DNA from: Nitrospiria bacterium
Lineage (GTDB): Bacteria; Nitrospirota; CAKKRA01; 9FT-COMBO-42-15
Direction: 5' to 3'
Assembly: GCA_919903585.1 (NCBI GenBank)
Contig: CAKKST010000085.1
Span: 1 to 13,112, forward strand
Length of the DNA stretch: 13,112 nt
Each line of letters starts with the position of its first letter. The first letter of the stretch is position 1. The notes under the pieces are model-generated. The model searched no databases. It saw only the letters and a list, made by a program, of their open reading frames with translations, and was not told where the DNA came from. Made by a program: the position numbers and the translations under genes. This document shows positions 1-6,908 of this stretch, in pieces.

Positions 1-1361
1 GCATTTAATGCCAGAAGATTCGTCTGCTCGGTAATCTCATTTATAACTGTCACTACCTTGCCTATCATCGTTGATTTTTCACCAAGGTCATTTATAATAT
101 TTGAAAAGGTCACAACATTTTCCTTTATCTTATTCATGCCTTCTATTGTCTTTTCAACCGATTTTATTCCAAGGTTGGAGGCCTCACTGCTGGCTGTCTT
201 TGAGAGTTCTGTTGCCTCTTTTGCGTTCATCTCAACACTCTTCACAGTAGCGCTAATCTCGTTCAGGGATGCGGCTGTCTCCTCCCCCTCTGAGGAAAGG
301 AGCTCTACATTTTCAGCAATACTCTTGATAGTGGCAGACATCTCCTCAATGGCAGATGAGCTCGTATTTACTGAATCCGACAGGACATTCACACTGCTTG
401 AGACCTCATTAATTGATGCTGTCATCTCCAGTATTGATGCGGATGTGTCATTAGAGAGTTGATAGAGCGTATCTGCTAATTCATTTGTCCCTTTTAGAGA
501 GATATTGATTTCTGAGATGGATGAGGATGTTATCTCTATTGCCTTTAACTGCTCATTTGAGCCATCTGAAAGCCTCTTTGATATATTAGAGAGGCTGCCT
601 GAAGTAACTGCCACATTTTTTGATGAGGAATTTATCTTGGTAATTATTCCTTTTAGCGCATCAACCATCTTATTCAATGCATTGCCGAGGACACCTAATT
701 CATCAGTGGTATTAACCTCAAGCCTCTGGGTCATATCGCCAGCGGCTATGGCAGTAGAAAAGGAGACATCCTTGTTAAGCGGCGCAACAACCCTGTTTGT
801 TACATAGAATGTAATGGCTATAATTGCAAAAACAATTCCTATAAGGCTTACTATAACTATTGCCAGAATCTGCTTATTTATTTTTTCATTAAGCAGCTGC
901 TTTGTCAGGCCGATCCTTATAACACCCAGCGCCTCATTCTGATAAATTATCGGCTGTTCTATCTCAATAATATCCTTCATCAGACTAATCTCTTTTATGA
1001 GGCCTTTCATATCATTATCCTTGCTTTTAAGTCCTGAAATCACCTTTTTTTCCCTGTCCAGATAGGCAGAGATAAAGGCGCCTTCCTTATTCAGGATAAC
1101 TGAGTAGATTACCTCCTTATCCTTTGTCAGCTCCTTTACATAGCTGTCAAGCATTGATATGTCATATGTCAGGATTGAGGCAGGGACTACCTTTGACATA
1201 AATCTTGCGAGGCTACCGCCTTTATTGGCAAGCTCGTCTGTAAAGCCTTTTTTCTCTGAGAGTATGACCCTTGTGGCAACCGCCGCCATCATTAAAATAA
1301 TTATACAGGTAGTTATAAATATTATCTTTATGCCTATTTTATTAAATCTCAGGATATTCAT
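1..1361 (-). CDS. Methyl-accepting chemotaxis protein, C-terminus cut by window edge
   Basis: Transmembrane chemoreceptor that passes an extracytoplasmic signal to the CheA/CheW array. 453 complete codons are visible from ATG at 1361. A short cytoplasmic start is followed by TM1 (about residues 11-30), an extracytoplasmic sensor region (about 32-163, possibly a single Cache/PAS-like fold) with a terminal strand LGVIRIGL, TM2 (about 164-188), a HAMP domain (about 189-240, with DELGVLGNALNKM) and a long heptad-rich coiled coil rich in Ser, Thr and Glu. The visible sequence ends at NEITEQTNLLALN, the stretch leading into the conserved hairpin tip that contacts CheA and CheW, so roughly the last third of the protein lies left of the window. 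AGGGGATAAG lies about 7 bases upstream of the ATG. The gene is last in the chemosensory cluster, 36 bases after cheW. The ligand cannot be predicted. Confidence 0.95.
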   Translation of the reverse strand, partial: MNILRFNKIGIKIIFITTCIIILMMAAVATRVILSEKKGFTDELANKGGSLARFMSKVVPASILTYDISMLDSYVKELTKDKEVIYSVILNKEGAFISAYLDREKKVISGLKSKDNDMKGLIKEISLMKDIIEIEQPIIYQNEALGVIRIGLTKQLLNEKINKQILAIVIVSLIGIVFAIIAITFYVTNRVVAPLNKDVSFSTAIAAGDMTQRLEVNTTDELGVLGNALNKMVDALKGIITKINSSSKNVAVTSGSLSNISKRLSDGSNEQLKAIEITSSSISEINISLKGTNELADTLYQLSNDTSASILEMTASINEVSSSVNVLSDSVNTSSSAIEEMSATIKSIAENVELLSSEGEETAASLNEISATVKSVEMNAKEATELSKTASSEASNLGIKSVEKTIEGMNKIKENVVTFSNIINDLGEKSTMIGKVVTVINEITEQTNLLALN

Positions 1362-1397
1362 CTAAAAACACTTATCCCCTTTCCCTTCACTCCGCCC

Positions 1398-2033
1398 CTA
1401 CCCCTCTGACTCCCATTTTAATACCCTGTCTATATCCAGAAGTATCAAAAGCCGGTCATTAAATCTTCCGACACCTTTTAGATACTCTGCGTCAACGCCC
1501 TTTATCACCGGCGGGGTCGGCTCTATTGAGCCCTTGCTTAATTTTATTACGCCTGTTACAGCATCAACAATTATCCCAATCAACTCATTATCAAAATTGA
1601 CTACCAATATCCTCTTGGCATTATCAAAAACCACGCCTGATTCTTCTGAGGGGGCAGCAAATTTGAGCCTCTTCTTCAAATTATATACAGGTACAATAAC
1701 CCCTCTCAGGGAGATTATCCCTTCAACAAAATCAGGCGTTCGCGGCACATTTGTTATCTCTACAGGTTTAATAATTTCTTTGATCCTGTTTATCTCCACG
1801 CCGTACTCTTCATTCAAAAGCCTGAAGGCAAGGAGCTCTGTCTTTTCTTCCTCAACAACAGTCATCTCGCCTGATAAATCATCAGCAACCTCCGGCAGCA
1901 TCTCTGATTCGGCTTCCAATGATGATTGTTCCACTTTAACTGCCTCTTTTACCTGCTTCTCTCTTTCTGTGACTTCAACCGTGCCCTGCTCGTCTTTTTT
2001 CTTTTTTCCTTTTTTTGATGAGGAATTTACCAT
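1398..2033 (-). CDS. cheW: CheW-like coupling protein with charged N-terminal extension
   Basis: Adaptor that links chemoreceptors to the CheA kinase. The CheW SH3-like domain covers about residues 65-208: LLAFRLLNEEYGVEI, then INRIKEII, then VPRTPDFVEGIISLRG, with Arg110 in the SLRG motif that matches the conserved receptor/CheA-contact arginine, then VPVYNL and a C-terminal LLILLDIDRVL strand. Residues 1-64 are not part of the usual domain. They start Lys/Ser-rich (SSSKKGKKKKDEQ) and become strongly acidic, which looks disordered and makes this protein (211 aa) longer than a typical CheW of about 150-170 aa. AAAGG lies about 9 bases before the ATG. It sits between the diguanylate cyclase (21-base gap) and the MCP, as expected for a coupling protein of this cluster. 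The family call is secure; the role of the charged tail is unknown. Confidence 0.93.
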   Translation of the reverse strand: MVNSSSKKGKKKKDEQGTVEVTEREKQVKEAVKVEQSSLEAESEMLPEVADDLSGEMTVVEEEKTELLAFRLLNEEYGVEINRIKEIIKPVEITNVPRTPDFVEGIISLRGVIVPVYNLKKRLKFAAPSEESGVVFDNAKRILVVNFDNELIGIIVDAVTGVIKLSKGSIEPTPPVIKGVDAEYLKGVGRFNDRLLILLDIDRVLKWESEG

Positions 2034-2054
2034 CTTTTTTAACCTTTATAATAA

Positions 2055-2996
2055 CTATTTTTTTAATGTCTCATTATATATGCAATAGCTGTTTCTCTTT
2101 GCCTTTGCATTGTAAAGCGCAAGGTCTGCCAGTTTTATTATATCTTCATAATTCGCAACCTTATGTTCAGGATATGTTACAATCCCTATACTTACAGTCA
2201 GTTTTATCCCTTCCTTTATCTCTTCTACATTCTTTGCAAAACGATAATCATCTACTGTCCTGATTATCCTCTCTGCAACAACCTTTGAGCCATCCCCGTT
2301 CTTCTGGGGGAGGATAATGCCAAACTCATCCCCTCCGTATCGTGCTACTGTATCGTGTTCACGCACAGAACCCACAAGGATCATGGCCACCTCTTTTAAT
2401 ACAAGATCGCCGATAAGATGACCGTAGTTATCATTGACCTCTTTAAAGTTGTCAAGATCAATAAGCATAGATGTTACCTTCAGGTTATATCTTTCAGAGC
2501 GCTTAAATTCCTTTCTAAGGGTATCATAGAAATATCTCCTGTTAAAAAGCTGCGTAAGGTGATCAATAACGCTCAGTTTTTCCAGTTCAAGGTTTTTAGT
2601 CTTCAGATCGTCCTGCAGCGCCTTTATCCTTAAAAAAACCTTAACCTTTGCAATAAGTTCATCCGCATTAAAGGGCTTGATGATATAATCGTCTGCGCCT
2701 ATATCAAGCCCCCTTATCTTGTCAATCATCTCTCCTCTTATGGTCAGCATTATTACCGGGATATCCCTTAACTCCCTGTCTTTTTTAACAAGCGCCAGAA
2801 ATTTAAAGCCGTCCATCCTCGGCATAATAACATCAGAGATTATTATATCCACCTTATCCCTTGATAATATCCTGAATGCCTCAACACCATCCTCTGCCTC
2901 AAGATATACATTAAAGAGCTTTGCGCCCTTTAATATCTCAATAAGATTCTTTCTTGTCTGTTCTGAGTCGTCTATTACCAGCACCCTTTTTTCCAT
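2055..2996 (-). CDS. Response regulator with GGDEF diguanylate cyclase output (REC-GGDEF)
   Basis: Predicted to make cyclic di-GMP from two GTP when its receiver is phosphorylated, most likely by the adjacent CheA. From the chosen start the protein has 313 aa. The REC domain (1-125) has acidic residues D9 and D10, phospho-acceptor D55 in SDVIMP, T85 and K107 in KPF. A short coiled linker (about 126-145) joins the GGDEF domain (about 146-313), with DHLTQLFNRRYF, LIDLDNFKEVND (metal-binding D180) and catalytic GGDEF at 221-225. REHD at 212-215, five residues before GGDEF, is an intact RxxD product-inhibition I-site. I chose ATG 2996 because AGGAGC lies 4 bases upstream and the receiver begins there (MEKRVLVIDD). 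A longer frame from 3089 would start inside the end of cheA and run through a palindromic repeat, so it is unlikely. The architecture resembles a one-receiver PleD or WspR. Confidence 0.95.
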   Translation of the reverse strand: MEKRVLVIDDSEQTRKNLIEILKGAKLFNVYLEAEDGVEAFRILSRDKVDIIISDVIMPRMDGFKFLALVKKDRELRDIPVIMLTIRGEMIDKIRGLDIGADDYIIKPFNADELIAKVKVFLRIKALQDDLKTKNLELEKLSVIDHLTQLFNRRYFYDTLRKEFKRSERYNLKVTSMLIDLDNFKEVNDNYGHLIGDLVLKEVAMILVGSVREHDTVARYGGDEFGIILPQKNGDGSKVVAERIIRTVDDYRFAKNVEEIKEGIKLTVSIGIVTYPEHKVANYEDIIKLADLALYNAKAKRNSYCIYNETLKK

Positions 2997-3000
2997 ATTT

Positions 3001-3006
3001 GCTCCT
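3001..3006 (-). promoter_or_regulatory. Ribosome binding site deciding the REC-GGDEF start
   Basis: The minus strand reads AGGAGC, then four bases, then ATG at 2996. It supports the internal start over the upstream ATG at 3089. Confidence 0.75.
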
Positions 3007-3019
3007 AAAATGCCTTTCT

Positions 3020-3067
3020 GCGGGGTTAGAAAACCCCGCCTATCGATAGGTGGGACATTCCTGTCCC
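3020..3067. repeat. Triple palindrome between cheA and the GGDEF gene
   Basis: Three adjacent perfect inverted repeats fill the gap after cheA. They are GCGGGGTT / AACCCCGC (3020-3027 and 3032-3039, loop AGAA), CCTATCGATAGG (3039-3050) and GGGACA / TGTCCC (3052-3057 and 3062-3067, loop TTCC). The outer GCGGG and CCCGC sequences can also pair across the whole block. It has no T-run that would make it a terminator, and it lacks the GTAG foot of the repeats further right, so it looks like a different intergenic repeat family. As RNA it would fold strongly between cheA and the cyclase gene and could influence relative expression or message decay. Confidence 0.85.
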
Positions 3068-3081
3068 GCAACTTTCTCTGT

Positions 3082-5130
3082 TTATGCAAGGCTTGTTATT
3101 CTCTCTTCTTTACCCTTATATCCTTCTATCGCCTCTTCTATAAGCACACCAACATCAAGAACGAGGATGGTCTTTCTGCTGCCGAGTTCTGTAGCCCCTG
3201 CAATGCCCCGTATACTTGACAACGCCTTTCCTATAGATTTTATAACAATCTCCTGCTGCCCAAGCAGGGAATCAACTACAAAGCCTATCCTCCTGCTGCC
3301 TGAGCCGACAACAACTACATACACCTTCTCATTACTGCCCCTTCTGCTTTTCATTTCAAAGGCCTCATCAAGCCTTAATATGGGGAGAGTCCTTTCCCTG
3401 AGTTTGATTACCTCTCTCCTATCTACTGTCTGTATGTCCCTGCTGGTTATCCTCATACTCTCAGATACAGAATTAATCGGCAACGCATATATCTCGCTGC
3501 CAACCTGAACAATCAGCGCCTTTAAGATCATCAGTGTAATTGGCAGGGTAAGCATAAATTTTGTCCCTTTCTTCACCTCTGTCTCAATATCAATTATACC
3601 GTTTAGCTTTACAAGATTCTTTCTCACCACATCAAGGCCTACGCCTCTGCCGGAGATCTCTGTAACTGTCTTGCTTGTGGAAAAGCCAGGCGTAAACAAA
3701 AGGTCTATTGCCTCTTTTTCTGTAAAGGGGGTATTAGCGCCAATCAACCCCTTTTCCACACCTTTTTCCCTCACCTTCTTAAAATCTATCCCACCGCCGT
3801 CATCCTCTACCTCAATAACAACATGGTTCCCTTTTTGCGTGGCAGAAAGCTTGATTGTGCCTATCTCCTTTTTGCCTGCCTTAATCCGCTCTTCCTGAGA
3901 CTCAATGCCATGATCAATGGCATTTCTGATTATATGCATAAGAGGGTCTGCAATCTCTTCCACCATCAGCCTGTCCAGCTCAGTATCCTCGCCGAATATC
4001 CTTATATCAATAATCTTCCCTGATTCCCTTGAGAGTTTTCTTATCATCCTCGTCAGCCTGTCAAATAGACTGCTTATGGGAACCATCCTGACCTCAGTAA
4101 GGCCCTCCTGAAGCTCATTAAGTTTTTTATCCAACGTCCTCGCGGCCTTTTCAAGCTCAATCGCAGTATCTGTAAGACCCTGCATATTCCTTAAATCCTT
4201 GCTTATATGGGAGATGATTGCCTTATTAAGGAGCAGCTCACCCACAATGTTAAGGAGCTTGTCAAGGCGGTTTATATTCACCCTTACTGTCATGCTCAGG
4301 CTCTTGACGCTTGACGGGACATCCTCTGTCTGTGCCTCTGCCTCCTCACGCTCCTCACCCTTTATCTTTTTCTCCTTCTTTCTCTCATACCTCATCTCCT
4401 TTACCTTTACCCTGTTGCTTGAAAGAAGTGATGATGCGTAGCTGTAATCCTCTTTTGTGCCGATAATGAGGCGGAACTCTATCCCAACATCAGGTGATGC
4501 CCCGGAGGTTGGCAGTGTAGTTATCACCTCGCCAAAGGTGGATATGGTTGAATTTATGTCACTGAGGTCCTTATCAAAGGTCTCAAGATTAAAACCAGCA
4601 GTCACCTCATAGATATTAGCGCCCAGCCTTATATTTTCTTCAAGACGGTGGGTCTCATATTCGGTGAGTACCTTTAGAATATTAGGGTCAAGATCAAGCT
4701 CCTCTAATCTGTGCCTTGCATCATCCTCATGCCCCTTTTTAAGGATATTCTCAAGATTAGAAAGGAGCTTCGCAATATCCAGATTATCATTGCCTTCCTT
4801 GCTTACCCTTTCAAGCAGGTTTCTAAGGTTGTCTACACTCTCAAAGAGAAGTTTTATTACAGCCCCGGATAGCGGGAGCTTTCCCATCCTTATAGCGTCA
4901 AGGAGGTTCTCAAGGGTGTGGCTGAACTCTGTAATATTATTAAAACCCATCATCCCGGCAATACCCTTCAGTGTATGCACACCCCTGAATATTGCATTAA
5001 CCACATCCGGCTGAGGCGGCTTCCCCTGAGACTTTTCAAGGGTGATGAGATTTTTGCTGATCAGCTCAATAATTTCTTCTGCCTCAGCTATAAATTCTAA
5101 ATGGGATTCCTCTTTCTTCTTCTCTTCCAT
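3082..5130 (-). CDS. cheA: Chemotaxis histidine kinase CheA
   Basis: Cytoplasmic autokinase of the chemosensory array; it phosphorylates its own HPt histidine and then response regulators. It has 682 aa. The P1/HPt domain spans about 1-125, with phospho-accepting His52 in VHTLKG. A less conserved region follows at about 140-250 (LIIGTKEDYSYASSLL), in the place of the P2 regulator-docking domain. A Lys/Glu-rich linker (250-270) leads to the P3 dimerisation helices (about 280-350), then the P4 ATPase with N box HIIRNAIDHG (399-408), G1 DDGGGI (443-448) and G2 GRGVGLDVV (494-502), and a P5 CheW-like domain (about 530-670). All kinase motifs are intact. The start overlaps the cheY stop by one base (TAATG), suggesting translational coupling. 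No CheA-fused receiver is present, so CheY and REC-GGDEF are the likely targets. Confidence 0.97.
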   Translation of the reverse strand: MEEKKKEESHLEFIAEAEEIIELISKNLITLEKSQGKPPQPDVVNAIFRGVHTLKGIAGMMGFNNITEFSHTLENLLDAIRMGKLPLSGAVIKLLFESVDNLRNLLERVSKEGNDNLDIAKLLSNLENILKKGHEDDARHRLEELDLDPNILKVLTEYETHRLEENIRLGANIYEVTAGFNLETFDKDLSDINSTISTFGEVITTLPTSGASPDVGIEFRLIIGTKEDYSYASSLLSSNRVKVKEMRYERKKEKKIKGEEREEAEAQTEDVPSSVKSLSMTVRVNINRLDKLLNIVGELLLNKAIISHISKDLRNMQGLTDTAIELEKAARTLDKKLNELQEGLTEVRMVPISSLFDRLTRMIRKLSRESGKIIDIRIFGEDTELDRLMVEEIADPLMHIIRNAIDHGIESQEERIKAGKKEIGTIKLSATQKGNHVVIEVEDDGGGIDFKKVREKGVEKGLIGANTPFTEKEAIDLLFTPGFSTSKTVTEISGRGVGLDVVRKNLVKLNGIIDIETEVKKGTKFMLTLPITLMILKALIVQVGSEIYALPINSVSESMRITSRDIQTVDRREVIKLRERTLPILRLDEAFEMKSRRGSNEKVYVVVVGSGSRRIGFVVDSLLGQQEIVIKSIGKALSSIRGIAGATELGSRKTILVLDVGVLIEEAIEGYKGKEERITSLA

Positions 5131-5498
5131 TATCCTATGATTCTCCTTACCACCTTCTGCAAGTCCTCAGGCTTAAATGGTTTGGTAACATAGTCTGCAG
5201 CGCCGAGGGCAAGACCCTTCTTCCTGTCTTCCTCGCTTCTCTCTGTTGTAACAATTATCAGCGGGATATTCTTGTAGTTTGGATGGTTCTTGACAAAATT
5301 AACGATCTCAAGTCCATTTATATCAGGCATGTTTATATCGGTTATTATCAGGTCAAAGTTTCGTGTGGGCAGCGCCTTTAATGCCTCAAAACCACTCGCT
5401 GCCTCGGTAATTACAAGATCACCCATCTCCTCTATAATTGCTGCAATCATTGACCTCATGGTTGAGGAGTCTTCAATTATTAGGATATTTTTGCTCAT
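5130..5498 (-). CDS. cheY: CheY-type single-domain response regulator
   Basis: Stand-alone receiver of 122 aa with no output domain. Phosphorylation site D54 lies in IITDINMPDINGLE. D10 (with E9) completes the acidic pocket, T84/T85 follow in IIVTTER, Y103 lies in ADYVTKPF and K106 is the conserved lysine. This is the full active-site set of a functional CheY. AGGAG lies 7 bases before the ATG. The gene follows the PATAN/GAF gene by 17 bases and overlaps cheA by one base, so it is almost certainly a CheA substrate. Whether it targets a flagellar switch, a pilus motor or serves as a phosphate sink cannot be read from the sequence. The symbol is used in the family sense. Confidence 0.93.
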   Translation of the reverse strand: MSKNILIIEDSSTMRSMIAAIIEEMGDLVITEAASGFEALKALPTRNFDLIITDINMPDINGLEIVNFVKNHPNYKNIPLIIVTTERSEEDRKKGLALGAADYVTKPFKPEDLQKVVRRIIG

Positions 5499-5515
5499 AA
5501 TTAACTCCTAATGTT

Positions 5516-6655
5516 CTATGACGGCCTTATCTCCTTTAGTTTCTTTTCAAGTATCGCCTTTTCCAGCGCCACGCCAGCAACCCTCACAAAGGCCTCAAGG
5601 CCTTCTGTATTTTCAATCTTGTTTTTATTAGGAAGATTATCCCCATATAAAACTGCAATTACCCTATCTCCGCAGATCAGAGGTGATATAAAGACCTCCT
5701 CAGGCATATCACCGCCAAGCTCTTTTATTAAATAATCATTCCATTTTCCGGAGATTATATTACCTTTATAGGAATTCCTTTTTTCTATTACATCTTTAAT
5801 TAGTGACATCTCTGTAAGTGGTATAGTTATACCCCTTACCTTCTCATCAGCAGAGCCATTTGTAAGATTCAGGCCAAACTGGCCAAGCCCGCGAACGGTA
5901 TCTTTCGCTACAATAAAGACCACAGCCCTGTTCATTATCTCGCTTGCAAACCTGAGAACCATTAATGTAACATCAGATGCCCCTGATGAACCCGAGATCT
6001 CCTCAATCATTGCAGTTAAAAGGGTAAGGTCCTTTCTTGACGACCCGCCTGTGGTGGGTGTCAAGACTTCTTCTTTAGTATCCTGTGTCTCCTTAAATTC
6101 CGATTTTTCGCTATCTATTATTTCCTCCGATTCAGTTATGTCATCCTTTTTTACCTCGTCCCTTATCCTTGCAGATTCAAGGAGAAGGAACTGGGTGCTC
6201 AATCCGCTCTTGAGGAATATCCCTTCCAGATGCTTGGTCTTCATCACGAGCCTTGAATAGTCCTCAAGCTCAAAGCTGAATGAACCGGATATCCATACTA
6301 ACAGGTCGCTTACAACCTCCTTAATCTGCGTCTTGATAACATCTTCTAACTGCTCCTCTGTTATTGCCTTTAACTCTACAAGGATATGGCCTAATAGTTT
6401 TTTTGATGCGGAACTTTTCTGTATCCTAATGGCATTCTCTAAAACATCGCTGGAAAGGTGGATATTCTCTATCAAATACCTGCCAAGTTTTTTTTTATTG
6501 TAGGAGGAGGCATAAACCACCTGACCGTTTTCAAAAACTATTAAGCCTTCCCCTTCTTTCCTCCTGATAGTAAGAAGACCTGTCCTTCTACTCAGATTTA
6601 ATATCTGAAAGATATCTGGAAGACTTAAGTCTTCAAGTCTACCCTCTAAGCTCAT
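5516..6655 (-). CDS. PATAN (DUF4388) protein with C-terminal GAF-like domain
   Basis: 379 aa, predicted soluble. Residues 1-165 match the DUF4388/PATAN pattern: it starts MSLEGRLEDLSLPDIFQIL, then has RTGLLTIRR, GLIVFENGQVVYA, a helical segment with LLGHILVELKAITEEQLEDV, and WISGSFSFEL. An acidic, Ser/Thr-rich linker (about 168-200) joins a C-terminal domain (about 210-375) whose pattern (TLMVLRFASEIMNRAVVFIVAK, VFISPLICGDRVIAVLYGD, VALEKAI) looks like a GAF domain. PATAN proteins are known to act in cyanobacterial pilus-based phototaxis and in other bacterial signalling. Here the gene leads the chemosensory block, so a role next to CheY and CheA is likely but inferred. AGGGAAG lies about 7 bases before the ATG. 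It begins only 10 bases after purS. The ligand of the GAF-like domain is unknown. Confidence 0.85.
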   Translation of the reverse strand: MSLEGRLEDLSLPDIFQILNLSRRTGLLTIRRKEGEGLIVFENGQVVYASSYNKKKLGRYLIENIHLSSDVLENAIRIQKSSASKKLLGHILVELKAITEEQLEDVIKTQIKEVVSDLLVWISGSFSFELEDYSRLVMKTKHLEGIFLKSGLSTQFLLLESARIRDEVKKDDITESEEIIDSEKSEFKETQDTKEEVLTPTTGGSSRKDLTLLTAMIEEISGSSGASDVTLMVLRFASEIMNRAVVFIVAKDTVRGLGQFGLNLTNGSADEKVRGITIPLTEMSLIKDVIEKRNSYKGNIISGKWNDYLIKELGGDMPEEVFISPLICGDRVIAVLYGDNLPNKNKIENTEGLEAFVRVAGVALEKAILEKKLKEIRPS

Positions 6656-6665
6656 TTATTCTTCC

Positions 6666-6908
6666 CTATTTCTCAATTTTAAAGGTGTAGTCCTCTATAA
6701 CTGTATTTGCCAGAAGCCTCTCGCACATCTTTTTTACCTCAGCCTCTGCCTTCTTCTTTGCCCCGTTCTTAATATTGACCTCAAAATACTTGCCTGCCCG
6801 AACATCATCAATATTCTTGAATCCGAGCGAGCCCAATGCCTTCTGTATTGTTTTCCCCTGCGGGTCCAATACACCCTTCTTTAATGTCACAAATATCTTT
6901 GCCTTCAT
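6666..6908 (-). CDS. purS: Phosphoribosylformylglycinamidine synthase subunit PurS
   Basis: Small 80-aa subunit that bridges PurL and PurQ in the three-part FGAM synthase, the fourth step of purine synthesis. Matching features are the start MKAKIFVTLKKGVLDPQGKTIQKALGS in pattern (a beta strand, then the conserved V-x-DPQG-x-x-I core), followed by LGFKNIDDVRAGKYFEV and a C-terminal helix and strand (CERLLANTVIEDYTFKI). Its ATG overlaps the purB stop as ATGA, so it is probably translated by re-initiation from purB. PurQ and purL, which often follow purS, are not in the window; the next gene is the PATAN protein. The length is normal for the family. Confidence 0.95.
   Translation of the reverse strand: MKAKIFVTLKKGVLDPQGKTIQKALGSLGFKNIDDVRAGKYFEVNIKNGAKKKAEAEVKKMCERLLANTVIEDYTFKIEK

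Noticed and set aside
1534..2088. Plus-strand open frame of 184 codons opposite cheW
   Set aside because: It is antisense to a clear CheW domain, is low-complexity (Ser/Thr/Phe-rich from the complement of Lys/Glu codons) and has no recognisable domain.
2997..3089. N-terminal extension of the GGDEF protein from ATG 3089
   Set aside because: The extra 31 residues are encoded by a palindromic repeat and overlap the end of cheA, while a good ribosome site precedes ATG 2996.
3050..3508. Plus-strand open frame opposite the CheA C-terminus
   Set aside because: Antisense to the P5 domain of CheA; no ribosome site or family similarity. The same applies to the other plus-strand frames across the window.
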